NCBI GenBank assembly: GCA_038316335.1
Contig: JBBQAM010000020.1
Span: forward strand, 1-62,244
Length of the DNA stretch: 62,244 nucleotides
Source: JALHST01 sp038316335
Lineage (GTDB): Bacteria; Bacteroidota; Bacteroidia; Flavobacteriales; Flavobacteriaceae
Direction: 5' to 3'
The position numbers were made by a program, and so were the translations under genes. The notes beneath the pieces were generated by a model that was not told the origin of the DNA, searched no databases, and saw only the letters and a program-made list of their open reading frames with translations. Shown here piece after piece: positions 42,493 to 51,744 of this stretch (positions are counted from its first letter, which is position 1; each line of letters begins with the position of its first letter).

Positions 42493-44523
42493 ATGTCAGG
42501 AAGCATGTTAAAAAAAGGCCTTCACTTTCTCTTCGTGGTGTTTGTAACGGGGCAGCTTTATTCACAGGCCGATGCTACCAAACAGATGGTTTTGGCCTGG
42601 GATTGTTCGTTCTCGATGCAAAACAGGGAACTAGAAAGCGACTTCAAGTTCTTGGACAATTATTTCAAGCGCAATCCCGACCTGAAGGTACGCCTGGTCT
42701 TTTTTGCCAACGAAGTAGTCGATACTTCAGAGTTTCAGGTGGTCGGGGGCATTTGGGAGCCGATCCAGGAAAAACTCAAAACTGCCGTATATGATGGTGC
42801 TACCAATTTTAAGGCGGTCGAAAATCAGATCAGCTTGGAGCAGAACGAATTGCTCTTGTTTACCGATGGCGCACAGACCTTTGGGCTTGCAGTACCCGAT
42901 TTCGGCATCAAGACACTGATCATCAACAGCAATCCGTACAAGGAACAAAACGACCTGAACGCCTTATTGGTGGCCAATAAGGGTAGGTTATTCGATTATG
43001 GCCGCCCCCTATTCTCAGAGAAGGCAGCCCAACTGGTGGCTTCAAAGGAAGAAGAAGAAACTACGGCAAACAACCAACCAACACCGGATTCCTTGGCAAC
43101 CGGACCTGGATTTCGCCTGGATGAAGTAGTGGTGCAGGAAAAGAAGCGTATTGAAAACCCTGTCGAGACCCAAAATATCGGGAATGGGGAGGTCGACAAG
43201 AACCGCCTGGGGGTCGCAGCACAGTCAATCGGGGAGGAACGGCTACCCAGTGGGTCGACGAATGTAGTAGAATCGGTACAGGGAAAATTTTCGGGGGTCG
43301 AGGTAAAGCAGGATTTGAGCCACATTAAAATGCGTACTGACAATAGTATGCAACTTAGTAATTACGGTCTGATCGTATTGGATGGCATCCCACAACAACA
43401 AACAAGTTCAGGCAAAGGATCGACTACGGAGGCGAATTTCGGATTCATTGACCCGGAAAACATTGCCGACATCACCGTACTCAAGGGGATGGCTGCGACC
43501 ACACGCTATGGCACCTTGGGGGCTAATGGGGTCATCTTGATTACTACCAAATCGGCAAAAGGAGCCAAAGTCGCCAGCAAGCCCGTCGATCGGGCGCGGC
43601 TTACGAACAACATCTATAAGGGTGATCTTACATCGGGGAAAAAGGATTCGGAGCCATCCTATATCAAAGAACTCAAGACGAACACGAATAGTGACATGGC
43701 CTATGCCACCTATCTCTTACAGCGTACGGACCACCTGTCTTCGCCGGCCTATTTTATGGAGGTATACGATTATTTTAAGGCGATTGATGTTGCCAAGGCC
43801 CAACGTATTTTATCGAACATCGCCGAGCTCAATGCAAAAAACAGTTCCTTGCTGCGGGTCTTGGCCTACAAGTACGATGTGGAAGGGGCATCTGCAAACG
43901 CCTTCAAAATCAATGAGCAGATCCTGGATCTTGATGACCGCAGCTCACAGGCAAAGTTTGAGTTGGCCCTAAGTGCCGAGAACACTAAAAAATATGGCCT
44001 GGCCTATACCCAGCTCACTGAATTGGCCGAGAATAAAAATCCCCAGGAAAATGACTATGCGGTCATGAACAAACCAGTCACCAACGAATTGCGCAACCTA
44101 TTACATACCGAGGGTACGAATATCAGTCCCACTGAAAAAGACAGGCCCTATGCCAATCAAGTGCATTTCGATGCCCGGATCTTGGTGATGTGGAGTAAAA
44201 GCACTGCTGAATTCGAATTGCAGATCATCAATCCGGACAAGCGGTTTTTTACCTGGGAACATTCTGAATTCGGGGATCGCCAACGCTATTTGAGTGATGT
44301 CAAGAACGATGCGAATACCGAGGAATTTCAACTGATCGACGCCCAAAAAGGGGATTGGTATATTAAGGTGAACGACTTGGCCGAATTCGCGACCTTAGAA
44401 CCCGTGTATTTGAAATGCGTGGTATTTTATAATTTCGGTTTGCCCAGCCAACGCAAAGAGGTACAAATGGTGCCCTTGGCATCAGAAGGGGACAACGAAT
44501 CGTTTTTTAGGATCCGTCTCTAA
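42493..44523 (+). CDS. vWA - TonB-plug-like - TPR - DUF2135-like secreted protein
   Basis: The 676-residue protein has a signal peptide (about 1-25) and a von Willebrand A domain (about 30-170). Its metal site (MIDAS) is complete: D37-x-S39-x-S41, T104 and D125. A linker with LDEVVV leads to a SusC-type plug domain (about 245-355; YGLIVLDGIP, IADITVLKG, RYGTLGANGVILITTK). TPR-like helices span about 400-530 and a DUF2135-like beta domain about 550-655 (ILVMWSKSTAEFELQIINP). No transmembrane barrel follows the plug, so it is not a transporter. The start abuts the M24 stop; an ATG 12 bp later is an alternative. Role unknown; surface adhesion or assembly is a guess. Confidence 0.75.
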   Translation: MSGSMLKKGLHFLFVVFVTGQLYSQADATKQMVLAWDCSFSMQNRELESDFKFLDNYFKRNPDLKVRLVFFANEVVDTSEFQVVGGIWEPIQEKLKTAVYDGATNFKAVENQISLEQNELLLFTDGAQTFGLAVPDFGIKTLIINSNPYKEQNDLNALLVANKGRLFDYGRPLFSEKAAQLVASKEEEETTANNQPTPDSLATGPGFRLDEVVVQEKKRIENPVETQNIGNGEVDKNRLGVAAQSIGEERLPSGSTNVVESVQGKFSGVEVKQDLSHIKMRTDNSMQLSNYGLIVLDGIPQQQTSSGKGSTTEANFGFIDPENIADITVLKGMAATTRYGTLGANGVILITTKSAKGAKVASKPVDRARLTNNIYKGDLTSGKKDSEPSYIKELKTNTNSDMAYATYLLQRTDHLSSPAYFMEVYDYFKAIDVAKAQRILSNIAELNAKNSSLLRVLAYKYDVEGASANAFKINEQILDLDDRSSQAKFELALSAENTKKYGLAYTQLTELAENKNPQENDYAVMNKPVTNELRNLLHTEGTNISPTEKDRPYANQVHFDARILVMWSKSTAEFELQIINPDKRFFTWEHSEFGDRQRYLSDVKNDANTEEFQLIDAQKGDWYIKVNDLAEFATLEPVYLKCVVFYNFGLPSQRKEVQMVPLASEGDNESFFRIRL

Positions 44524-44583
44524 GACGAAAGGATTATGGTACACTGGTTGTACCATCCTAAAAACACCTGTAATCCAAGAATT

Positions 44584-46329
44584 ATGAAGAATTCAATCGC
44601 TTGCTTTTGTTTTTTTCTTTTGGCGAGTTTGGCTTTTTCCCAGGAAACTCCAAAAAAGATATTTGGGACGATCTCCAGCGATTTTGGGGTGTTGCGAGAT
44701 GTAAATATTTCCATTCTTGGAAAAGGGGATGGGGCGGTAAGCGATGCCAACGGGAAATTCGAAATGATGGCGCAAAAGGGGGAGGTATTGGTCTTTTCGC
44801 GCGTGGGTATGTTGCCCTTGGAAATCAAGGTGGAAGACGTCACCAGGATCTTGAACATAACAATGTATGAAAAGACCGAAAAACTCGATGAGGTTACGGT
44901 AACTAAAAAGATCAAAAAGGACCAAGTGCTCTTGGCAATCGAATACAACAACAACCCAAATCTTATTAAAAGCACTTTTGGTATTTTAGATAAGGAGACC
45001 TCGAACTATTCGCTTCGAATTCTGGATGAAACAGAGATCAATGTAAGCGCACGAGATCTCGGTGCCGTTTTAAATGGAAGATTTGCAGGGGTTAAAGCCC
45101 AGTGTAATAATGGCGATTTGGCAGTTTCAATGCGAACCGATACCGGTGTTGGCGGAGCGGGCAGTGGTGGAGCAATATATGATGTTGATGGCCAAATTTT
45201 CCCAAGTTTGCCTTGCAATCTAATTGATTTAAACAATATTAAAAGAATCGCCGTAATTGGGTCTTATTCTGGGGTATTGAGGTATGGAAATTTAGGTAAA
45301 GGGGGTGTGGTCATTATCAACACCAAGACGGCCAATTTTAGTCCGCGCGACCAGGACGGGAATTTGATCGATGTGGCCAGAAGAAATGACAATGTGTATA
45401 CGTCGAAAGCACTCGTTACCGATATAGAGCAACAAAACCGACCGAATTACTTACAGCAGCTATATGAATCAAACGACACCGATGATGCCATAGCACGCTA
45501 TAAGGAATTAGCTACTGCCTATTCAAGCTCCTATTTCTTTTTCTTGGATGCCTATACTTATTTTTCAACCGAGAGGAAAAACAACGAATATGCCGATGCC
45601 ATTATCGTCGAGAATCAGACGGTGTTCGCTGACAACCCAGTGGCCCTAAAATCGCTGGCGTTTCTATATCAAGCAGGTAGGCGATTCGAAAAGGCCAATG
45701 CCATTTACAGAGAGGTATTCATATTAAGGCCCGACTATGCCCAGTCGTATTTAGACCTGGCCGATAGTTATCAGGAAATCGGGGCCTACCAAAAAGCTGC
45801 AGCAATCTATGCGCGCTATGGCTATCTTTTGGAAGAGGGGTTATTGATTGACACCACAAAGGTCTTCACCCAGATCATCGACCGGGAGTTGAATAACCTG
45901 ATTACCTTAAAAGGGAAAGACCTCCTATCAAAACAGGATCTGAAAAAGTTGACCTTAGATGAATATTTCGAGGGCACGCGACTGGTCTTTGAATGGGCCG
46001 ATAGCGAGGCCGAGTTTGAGCTGAAGTTCGTAAACCCGCAAGACCGGTATTTTGATTGGAAGCATAGTGCTAGGGAAAATGCCGATCGTATCAAAGATGA
46101 GAAGACCATCGGCTATGCGACCGAGGAGTATTTGATCGATGATGCCCTGCCGGGTAAATGGCAGGTGAACATCAACTATTTGGGCAACAAGAGCTTGACA
46201 CCTACCTATCTGAAGGCGACGGTCTACCATAATTTTGGCAGACCCTCACAAACCAAGGAGACAAAAGTCTTTAAATTGAGCCTTAAGAACGTGGAACAGC
46301 GATTGTTTGCGGTAAATAATGGCCGTTAA
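44584..46329 (+). CDS. CarboxypepD_reg - plug-like - TPR - DUF2135-like secreted protein
   Basis: I use the ATG at 44584, which begins a clear signal (about 1-19, ending LAFSQ); an ORF start at 44536 is not needed. The 581-residue protein has a carboxypeptidase-regulatory-like domain (about 25-95), an LDEVTVT linker and a plug-like domain (about 140-250, VIINTK at its end). An FSPRD motif follows, then TPR repeats (about 345-425, ALKSLAFLYQAGRRFEKAN) and a DUF2135-like C-terminus (about 465-570). It resembles the second half of the 882-residue protein encoded at 47371. It has no beta-barrel. Same operon as the vWA-plug gene. Confidence 0.72.
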   Translation: MKNSIACFCFFLLASLAFSQETPKKIFGTISSDFGVLRDVNISILGKGDGAVSDANGKFEMMAQKGEVLVFSRVGMLPLEIKVEDVTRILNITMYEKTEKLDEVTVTKKIKKDQVLLAIEYNNNPNLIKSTFGILDKETSNYSLRILDETEINVSARDLGAVLNGRFAGVKAQCNNGDLAVSMRTDTGVGGAGSGGAIYDVDGQIFPSLPCNLIDLNNIKRIAVIGSYSGVLRYGNLGKGGVVIINTKTANFSPRDQDGNLIDVARRNDNVYTSKALVTDIEQQNRPNYLQQLYESNDTDDAIARYKELATAYSSSYFFFLDAYTYFSTERKNNEYADAIIVENQTVFADNPVALKSLAFLYQAGRRFEKANAIYREVFILRPDYAQSYLDLADSYQEIGAYQKAAAIYARYGYLLEEGLLIDTTKVFTQIIDRELNNLITLKGKDLLSKQDLKKLTLDEYFEGTRLVFEWADSEAEFELKFVNPQDRYFDWKHSARENADRIKDEKTIGYATEEYLIDDALPGKWQVNINYLGNKSLTPTYLKATVYHNFGRPSQTKETKVFKLSLKNVEQRLFAVNNGR

Positions 46330-46345
46330 GTCGTTTCATGATACT

Positions 46346-47221
46346 ATGATACTCAAAAAAGTACCGTACTATTTTCTTATTTTTATTGGGTGTGCGCTTC
46401 ATGCCCAACAAGACTATAAGGGCATCATGGTAGATGCAATTACAAAAAAACCAATTCCCTATGTCAATATCGGCATTGTAAATAGGGGGATAGGAACCGT
46501 AAGCGACGAAGAAGGTCTTTTTCACTTGCCGTTGAACAAGGAAGCTTATACGCAATTCGATAGCCTTCAATTTTCTTCCCTGGGCTATAAAACGATCAAT
46601 TCGGCGATCCCCGATTTGGAGTACGTATACAATGAGTATCCCGTAATCGCGATGCAACCGGCCACAGTTATCCTTGATGAAATTATCGTTTCAAATCAAG
46701 GTATCTTAAAGGAGGTGGGAACTAAGGAAGTAGGGCATACCAACCATGGGCGGGAAATCTTTGGCTATTGGAAGGGCCAAGTTGCGTTGGGTGGTGAAAT
46801 GGGAACCAAGATCAACGTCAGGAAGGGGATTCGATTGTTAAAGGATCTGACATTTACCATTATCAAAAATCCTTCGGATAGTCTTTTGATACGTGTCAAT
46901 ATTTACGACGCACATACGAGGGTACCCGAGGTTAAGCTTACAAAGGAAAATATCATCTTCAGTATCACACAGTCTTCCGGAATAGTCAATATTGATTTAG
47001 AGCCCTTTAAAATTTATGTAACGAATGACTTTACAGTAAGTCTCGAATTATTAAAATTTTATGGAGATGAAATAGGCTTGGTTTTATTGGGTAGTGAGGA
47101 TCTTGGCGTCTCTTATAAGCGGTATGCAAGTCATGATAAATGGAAACGGATAGGTCCATATACCTTGGCCTTTGTGTTGAATACGGGCCTATTTAAACCA
47201 GAAGATGATTTTGATGAATAA
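46346..47221 (+). CDS. CarboxypepD_reg-like secreted protein with unknown C-terminal domain
   Basis: The ATG at 46346 begins a signal peptide (MILKKVPYYFLIFIGCALHAQ); an ATG at 46319 overlaps the previous gene and is less likely. The 291-residue protein has a carboxypeptidase-regulatory-like beta domain (about 22-115; IPYVNIGIVNRGIGTVSDEE) and an unknown beta-rich domain (about 135-280; GTKINVRKGIRLLKDLTF and YKRYASHDKWKR). It matches the first 280 residues of the protein encoded at 47371 closely, motif by motif. No catalytic residues are seen. Confidence 0.7.
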   Translation: MILKKVPYYFLIFIGCALHAQQDYKGIMVDAITKKPIPYVNIGIVNRGIGTVSDEEGLFHLPLNKEAYTQFDSLQFSSLGYKTINSAIPDLEYVYNEYPVIAMQPATVILDEIIVSNQGILKEVGTKEVGHTNHGREIFGYWKGQVALGGEMGTKINVRKGIRLLKDLTFTIIKNPSDSLLIRVNIYDAHTRVPEVKLTKENIIFSITQSSGIVNIDLEPFKIYVTNDFTVSLELLKFYGDEIGLVLLGSEDLGVSYKRYASHDKWKRIGPYTLAFVLNTGLFKPEDDFDE

Positions 47222-47370
47222 AAGCATAAGATCGCATTGTTCGAAATGAACCTAAAATAAGACCAAATACAAATTTCGGTAATATTTTTATGTGTAGTCT
47301 TGGGGGTTGGGCAGCAGATTATTATGTAGAAACCTATATACCATTTTATATATTTTCATAGTGTAAAGGC

Positions 47371-50019
47371 ATGAAAAATCTAGTTTTTATCGCAATATAT
47401 TTATTTTCCGGAAACCTTCTGCTAGCTCAGGATATCTTTAAAGGGAACGTACTTGATGCGGTCACCGACCTACACTTGCCATATGTTAATATTGGTTTTA
47501 TCGATAGAGGAATAGGAACGGTCTCGGACGAAAATGGTCAGTTTTATTTAGATATTGTTGATTCAAAGGTGACCGATGCCGATACGCTGCTTATATCGTC
47601 GGTAGGTTATAAAAGTATCAAAATTCCGTATCCAATTCTAAAAGTCAATTCAAATGATTTCCAGACTATAAAAATGGAACCTGAATTATTCAAATTGGAT
47701 GAAATTGTCCTGTCCGCCAAAAGAGCAAAAACCAAGTATGCTAAAAATAAATCCAAAATAGTTGGGTATTCCTTTATCAGTAAAAATAAACAGGGCGAAT
47801 GGGAAGGAGATGGTGCGTTGGGGGGGGAATTGGTCACAAAAATAAGGGTCACAAAAAATACGCGTAAGCTTAATACATTTTATTTTCACGTATTGAGCAA
47901 TTTATCCGATAGTCTCCTAATGCGAATAAATATTTATAAGGGGAATACCTATTATCCGGAAGTAAAGATAACTTCACAGAACATTCTTTACATGATAAAT
48001 ATAAAACAAGGTAAGGCCGAAGTTGATCTGTCATCATATGATTTGTATGTTGAAGATGATTTTAGCATTGGGTTGGAACTATTAAAGGTGTATGGAGACG
48101 AGGTGGGTTTGATTCTTGCATCAGACAATATACCTGGTTTGTCGTATAGAAGATACGCAAGTCAAGGTATCTGGAAACGGTATTTAAGTGATGCTATGAC
48201 GTATTTCTTAAGCACTACGGTTATAGGCGATGATAATAAAGTAGCATCGGAAAGCGAAGCTTTTTTAAGTCGCCCCCAAAATGGTATCATAAATTCCGAG
48301 GACAGTGAGGGTATTGCTATAATCAATGGTATTGTATTCAACAATGGCAAGGCAATACCAAATGTAGATGTAATAAACAATACCAACGGACAGAAGACGC
48401 TGACCGATGACAACGGCAGATATCGGCTGCCAGCTCAAGTAGGGGACGAAATCGAGTTTAATTACGCAGGAATGCAGGTTATCAGGCGAAGCGTTTTGGA
48501 AACCACGTTTGCCATCAATGCATCCATGGAAGTTAAAATCGAAGAACTTGAAAATGTTACAGTAACTTCAAAAAAGACGTTGGAAAAGACGCAAAAGCAA
48601 CTCTTTGCGGATTACAATTTCGATACGGGTGTTATAAAAAGTGCCTTTGGAATGTTGTATAAGGATAACGCTGGATATTCAATGGAAATTGTAGATGAGA
48701 AGGACTTGCCGAAATCGGCAACCAATATCCTTGAAGCGATACAGGGTAAATTTCCAGGGGTCAGGATTAGTCCGAAAGGCAATCCTCTAAAGACCTGTTC
48801 CCCTCAGGAATTATCAGCGGTCATTTATTTAAGGGCGGCATTTGGTTCGATTAAATATCCCCAATCGGCGGTATTTGAAGTTGATGGCATTTTGTATACT
48901 GACCCACCATTTTTTTTGGATGTTGCTAATATCAAAAGAATTGCAAAAATACCCGGCAATGTCGGAACCGTCAAATATGGTTCCGTAGCTGCAGGTGGTT
49001 TATTTATAATTAATACCAAAACAGGAAATTTCTCGCCTAGGGATAAAAGTGCTAAGCTTCCTTTGTTAGGGGGCTCTTCTAATCTAGAAAATGCAATTTC
49101 CGAAGAACAGGTGCGGTTAAATTGGCCTGAATATCTTAGTGAACTCTATGCAAGTGAAACCATAAAAGAGGCTACTGATGTCAACAAGAAGTATTGGGTC
49201 ATTTATCAAAATAGAGCAAATTATTTAATAGATATATATCATTATTTTATAGATCGCTGGCCTCAGAGCGATAGTACTCGTGAATTGATGCAAAAGGTTG
49301 AATCCAAATTTTTAAATGATAGTGCCTATTTGAAAGCCTTGGCCTATGTTTTAGATAAAAGCGGAAATTATTTGAAATCGAACGAGTTATATAAGAAAAT
49401 AATGATCTTAGAGCCAAATAAAGGGCAATCCTATCGCGACTTAGGCAATAGTTATACGGTAATAGGTGCGCTTGAAAAAGCCGCCAATATCTATGCACGG
49501 TATAAGAAATTATTAAATGAGGATTATTTTCGGGCAGATGTCGAAGGAATACAGCAAATAATGGACACCGAGTTTAACACCCTATTGAACATTTACAGTA
49601 CTACACATTCCGATAGCAGAAAAAAAATCGGGCAAGTACTTGAACCCGAAAAGAATCGCAAAAGAATTTTATTTGAATGGAACGATGATAGTGCCGCATT
49701 GGACCTGCAATTTGTTTCGCCAGATAAAAATGTTACTACCTGGTCAACATCCATAATTAATTCAAATTCCGATGACCAATCTGGAAAGACCGAGACCAGC
49801 AGAGAATTTTTCATTTATGAGGATTTTACGGGCAAATGGCAATTAAATCTTAAATATAGGGGGAATCGAAGTGGTCTCCCGGCCTATTTGAAGGTAACAG
49901 TCTCCACAAACTATGGCAGTCCGGAACAACAGAATCAAACTGAGATGTATCGTTTAGATGTTAAAAACGTGTACAGAAAGCTGATGGAGATATCAAGTTC
50001 TTATAACCAAAATAATTAA
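47371..50019 (+). CDS. 882-residue fusion-type plug-like secreted protein
   Basis: Domain order: signal (1-20), carboxypeptidase-regulatory-like domain 1 (21-108), the unknown beta domain of the preceding gene (about 125-280), a linker, regulatory domain 2 (about 316-398), plug-like domain (about 440-555, with FSPRD at 554-558), TPR (about 655-735) and DUF2135-like C-terminus (about 762-862). Residues 1-280 match the 46346 product and residues 316-870 match the 44584 product, so it is a fusion of both types. No barrel is present. The coding sequence looks more AT-rich than the 42493 gene. Its stop overlaps the convergent carboxylase stop (TTAA). Function unknown. Confidence 0.72.
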   Translation: MKNLVFIAIYLFSGNLLLAQDIFKGNVLDAVTDLHLPYVNIGFIDRGIGTVSDENGQFYLDIVDSKVTDADTLLISSVGYKSIKIPYPILKVNSNDFQTIKMEPELFKLDEIVLSAKRAKTKYAKNKSKIVGYSFISKNKQGEWEGDGALGGELVTKIRVTKNTRKLNTFYFHVLSNLSDSLLMRINIYKGNTYYPEVKITSQNILYMINIKQGKAEVDLSSYDLYVEDDFSIGLELLKVYGDEVGLILASDNIPGLSYRRYASQGIWKRYLSDAMTYFLSTTVIGDDNKVASESEAFLSRPQNGIINSEDSEGIAIINGIVFNNGKAIPNVDVINNTNGQKTLTDDNGRYRLPAQVGDEIEFNYAGMQVIRRSVLETTFAINASMEVKIEELENVTVTSKKTLEKTQKQLFADYNFDTGVIKSAFGMLYKDNAGYSMEIVDEKDLPKSATNILEAIQGKFPGVRISPKGNPLKTCSPQELSAVIYLRAAFGSIKYPQSAVFEVDGILYTDPPFFLDVANIKRIAKIPGNVGTVKYGSVAAGGLFIINTKTGNFSPRDKSAKLPLLGGSSNLENAISEEQVRLNWPEYLSELYASETIKEATDVNKKYWVIYQNRANYLIDIYHYFIDRWPQSDSTRELMQKVESKFLNDSAYLKALAYVLDKSGNYLKSNELYKKIMILEPNKGQSYRDLGNSYTVIGALEKAANIYARYKKLLNEDYFRADVEGIQQIMDTEFNTLLNIYSTTHSDSRKKIGQVLEPEKNRKRILFEWNDDSAALDLQFVSPDKNVTTWSTSIINSNSDDQSGKTETSREFFIYEDFTGKWQLNLKYRGNRSGLPAYLKVTVSTNYGSPEQQNQTEMYRLDVKNVYRKLMEISSSYNQNN

Positions 50020-51671
50020 ACCTGTAAAATCCCCAAATTAAATGCTTTTTCAATTGGAGCACGGTTGGCGGCCTCGATGCCCATTGAAATCCATTTTCGG
50101 GTTTCCAGGGGATCGATGACTGCATCTGTCCAAAGACGGGCGGCGGCATAATAGGGCGAGATTTGATCATCATACCGTTTTTTAATCGTATCAAAAAGTT
50201 CCTTCTCCTTTTTTTCGGTAATAATTTCACCTTTCTTTTTAAGGGAAGCTTTTTCAATCTGTAACAGTACCTTGGCGGCCGAATTCCCGCTCATAACCGC
50301 GAGTTCTGCACTCGGCCATGCGACGATCAGCCTGGGGTCATAGGCTTTCCCGCACATGGCATAATTGCCGGCACCATAGCTATTCCCGATAATGACGGTG
50401 AATTTGGGGACGACCGAATTGCTTACCGCGTTCACCATTTTGGCGCCGTCTTTGATGATGCCCCCATGTTCACTTTTACTCCCTACCATAAACCCGGTCA
50501 CATCCTGTAAAAATACCAATGGTATTTTCTTCTGGTTGCAATTGGCGATAAAACGCGTAGCCTTATCGGCCGAATCTGAATAGATAACTCCCCCGAATTG
50601 CATTTCACCCCCAACGTCATGATTGCCAACAGCGAGTTTGGTCGTCTTCACCACTTTCCTTTGATTGGCTACTATGCCCACTGCCCAGCCATCGATACGG
50701 GCATATCCGGTTAAAATAGTCTGACCATAACCTTTCTTATATTGCTCAAATTCCGAATCGTCGACCAGACGCTCGATGATTTCAAGCATATCGTATGGGT
50801 CTGTTCTGGAGCTTGGGAGGATTCCATAGATTTCATTCGTGTTTTTCGTAGGTTTTTGTGCTTTGATTCGATTAAATCCGGCCGTATCGAATTCCCCAAT
50901 TTTCCCCATGATATTTTTGATGGTATCCAAGGCATCCTTGTCATCTTTGGCCTTGTAATCGGTAACCCCACTGATTTCACAATGGGTGGTGGCACCCCCT
51001 AAGGTTTCGTTATCAATATTTTCACCAACGGCCGCCTTCACCAAATAGCTGCCTGCCAAGAAGATACTTCCTGTCTTATCCACGATAAGCGCTTCGTCGC
51101 TCATAATTGGCAAATAGGCACCTCCAGCAACACAACTTCCCATTACCGCAGAAATTTGGGTAATACCCATGCTGCTCATAATCGCATTGTTTCGAAATAT
51201 ACGCCCAAAATGTTCCTTATCCGGAAAGATTTGGTCCTGTAAAGGGAGATACACACCTGCACTATCTACCAAATAAATAATCGGTAATCTGTTTTCGATC
51301 GACAGTTCTTGGGCCCTTAAATTTTTCTTTGCGGTGATGGGAAACCAAGCACCGGCCTTTACCGTGGCATCATTGGCCACGACAACGCACTGCTTCCCGG
51401 CGACATAACCAATTTTCACGATTACCCCGCCTGAAGGGCAACCCCCGTGTTCTTCATACATACCTTCCCCGACCAGGGCTCCGATTTCAATTCGTTCCCT
51501 CCCATCATCCAACAGGTAGGCAACCCGTTCGCGAGCGGTCAATTTTCCTTGGGCATGCTGCTTTTCGATGCGACTTTTACCACCTCCCAAACTCACACTG
51601 GCCAATCGCTTTTTTAGTGTTGCTATTTGTAATTTATTATGGTCTTCGTTCTTCGTAAACTTAACATCCAT
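50016..51671 (-). CDS. Acyl-CoA carboxylase beta subunit (methylcrotonyl/propionyl-CoA type)
   Basis: The start is set at 51671 (MDVKFTKNEDHNKL), which matches the usual family N-terminus; 51686 is also possible. The 551-residue carboxyltransferase has the N domain with SRIEKQHAQGKLTARERV and EHGGCPSGG, and the C domain with VGGEMQFGGVIYSDSADKA and GNSYGAGNYAMCGKAYDP. It transfers CO2 from carboxybiotin to an acyl-CoA in branched-chain amino acid breakdown. The MCC beta type fits best by motif pattern. The alpha (biotin) subunit is not nearby. Confidence 0.9.
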   Translation of the reverse strand: MDVKFTKNEDHNKLQIATLKKRLASVSLGGGKSRIEKQHAQGKLTARERVAYLLDDGRERIEIGALVGEGMYEEHGGCPSGGVIVKIGYVAGKQCVVVANDATVKAGAWFPITAKKNLRAQELSIENRLPIIYLVDSAGVYLPLQDQIFPDKEHFGRIFRNNAIMSSMGITQISAVMGSCVAGGAYLPIMSDEALIVDKTGSIFLAGSYLVKAAVGENIDNETLGGATTHCEISGVTDYKAKDDKDALDTIKNIMGKIGEFDTAGFNRIKAQKPTKNTNEIYGILPSSRTDPYDMLEIIERLVDDSEFEQYKKGYGQTILTGYARIDGWAVGIVANQRKVVKTTKLAVGNHDVGGEMQFGGVIYSDSADKATRFIANCNQKKIPLVFLQDVTGFMVGSKSEHGGIIKDGAKMVNAVSNSVVPKFTVIIGNSYGAGNYAMCGKAYDPRLIVAWPSAELAVMSGNSAAKVLLQIEKASLKKKGEIITEKKEKELFDTIKKRYDDQISPYYAAARLWTDAVIDPLETRKWISMGIEAANRAPIEKAFNLGILQV

Positions 51672-51744
51672 CGTGCTGTGGTTCATTTTAAAGGGTAAAG
51701 ATAAGGAGTAAAATTGATTACATTTGAGAAAAATCAAGATCGTT

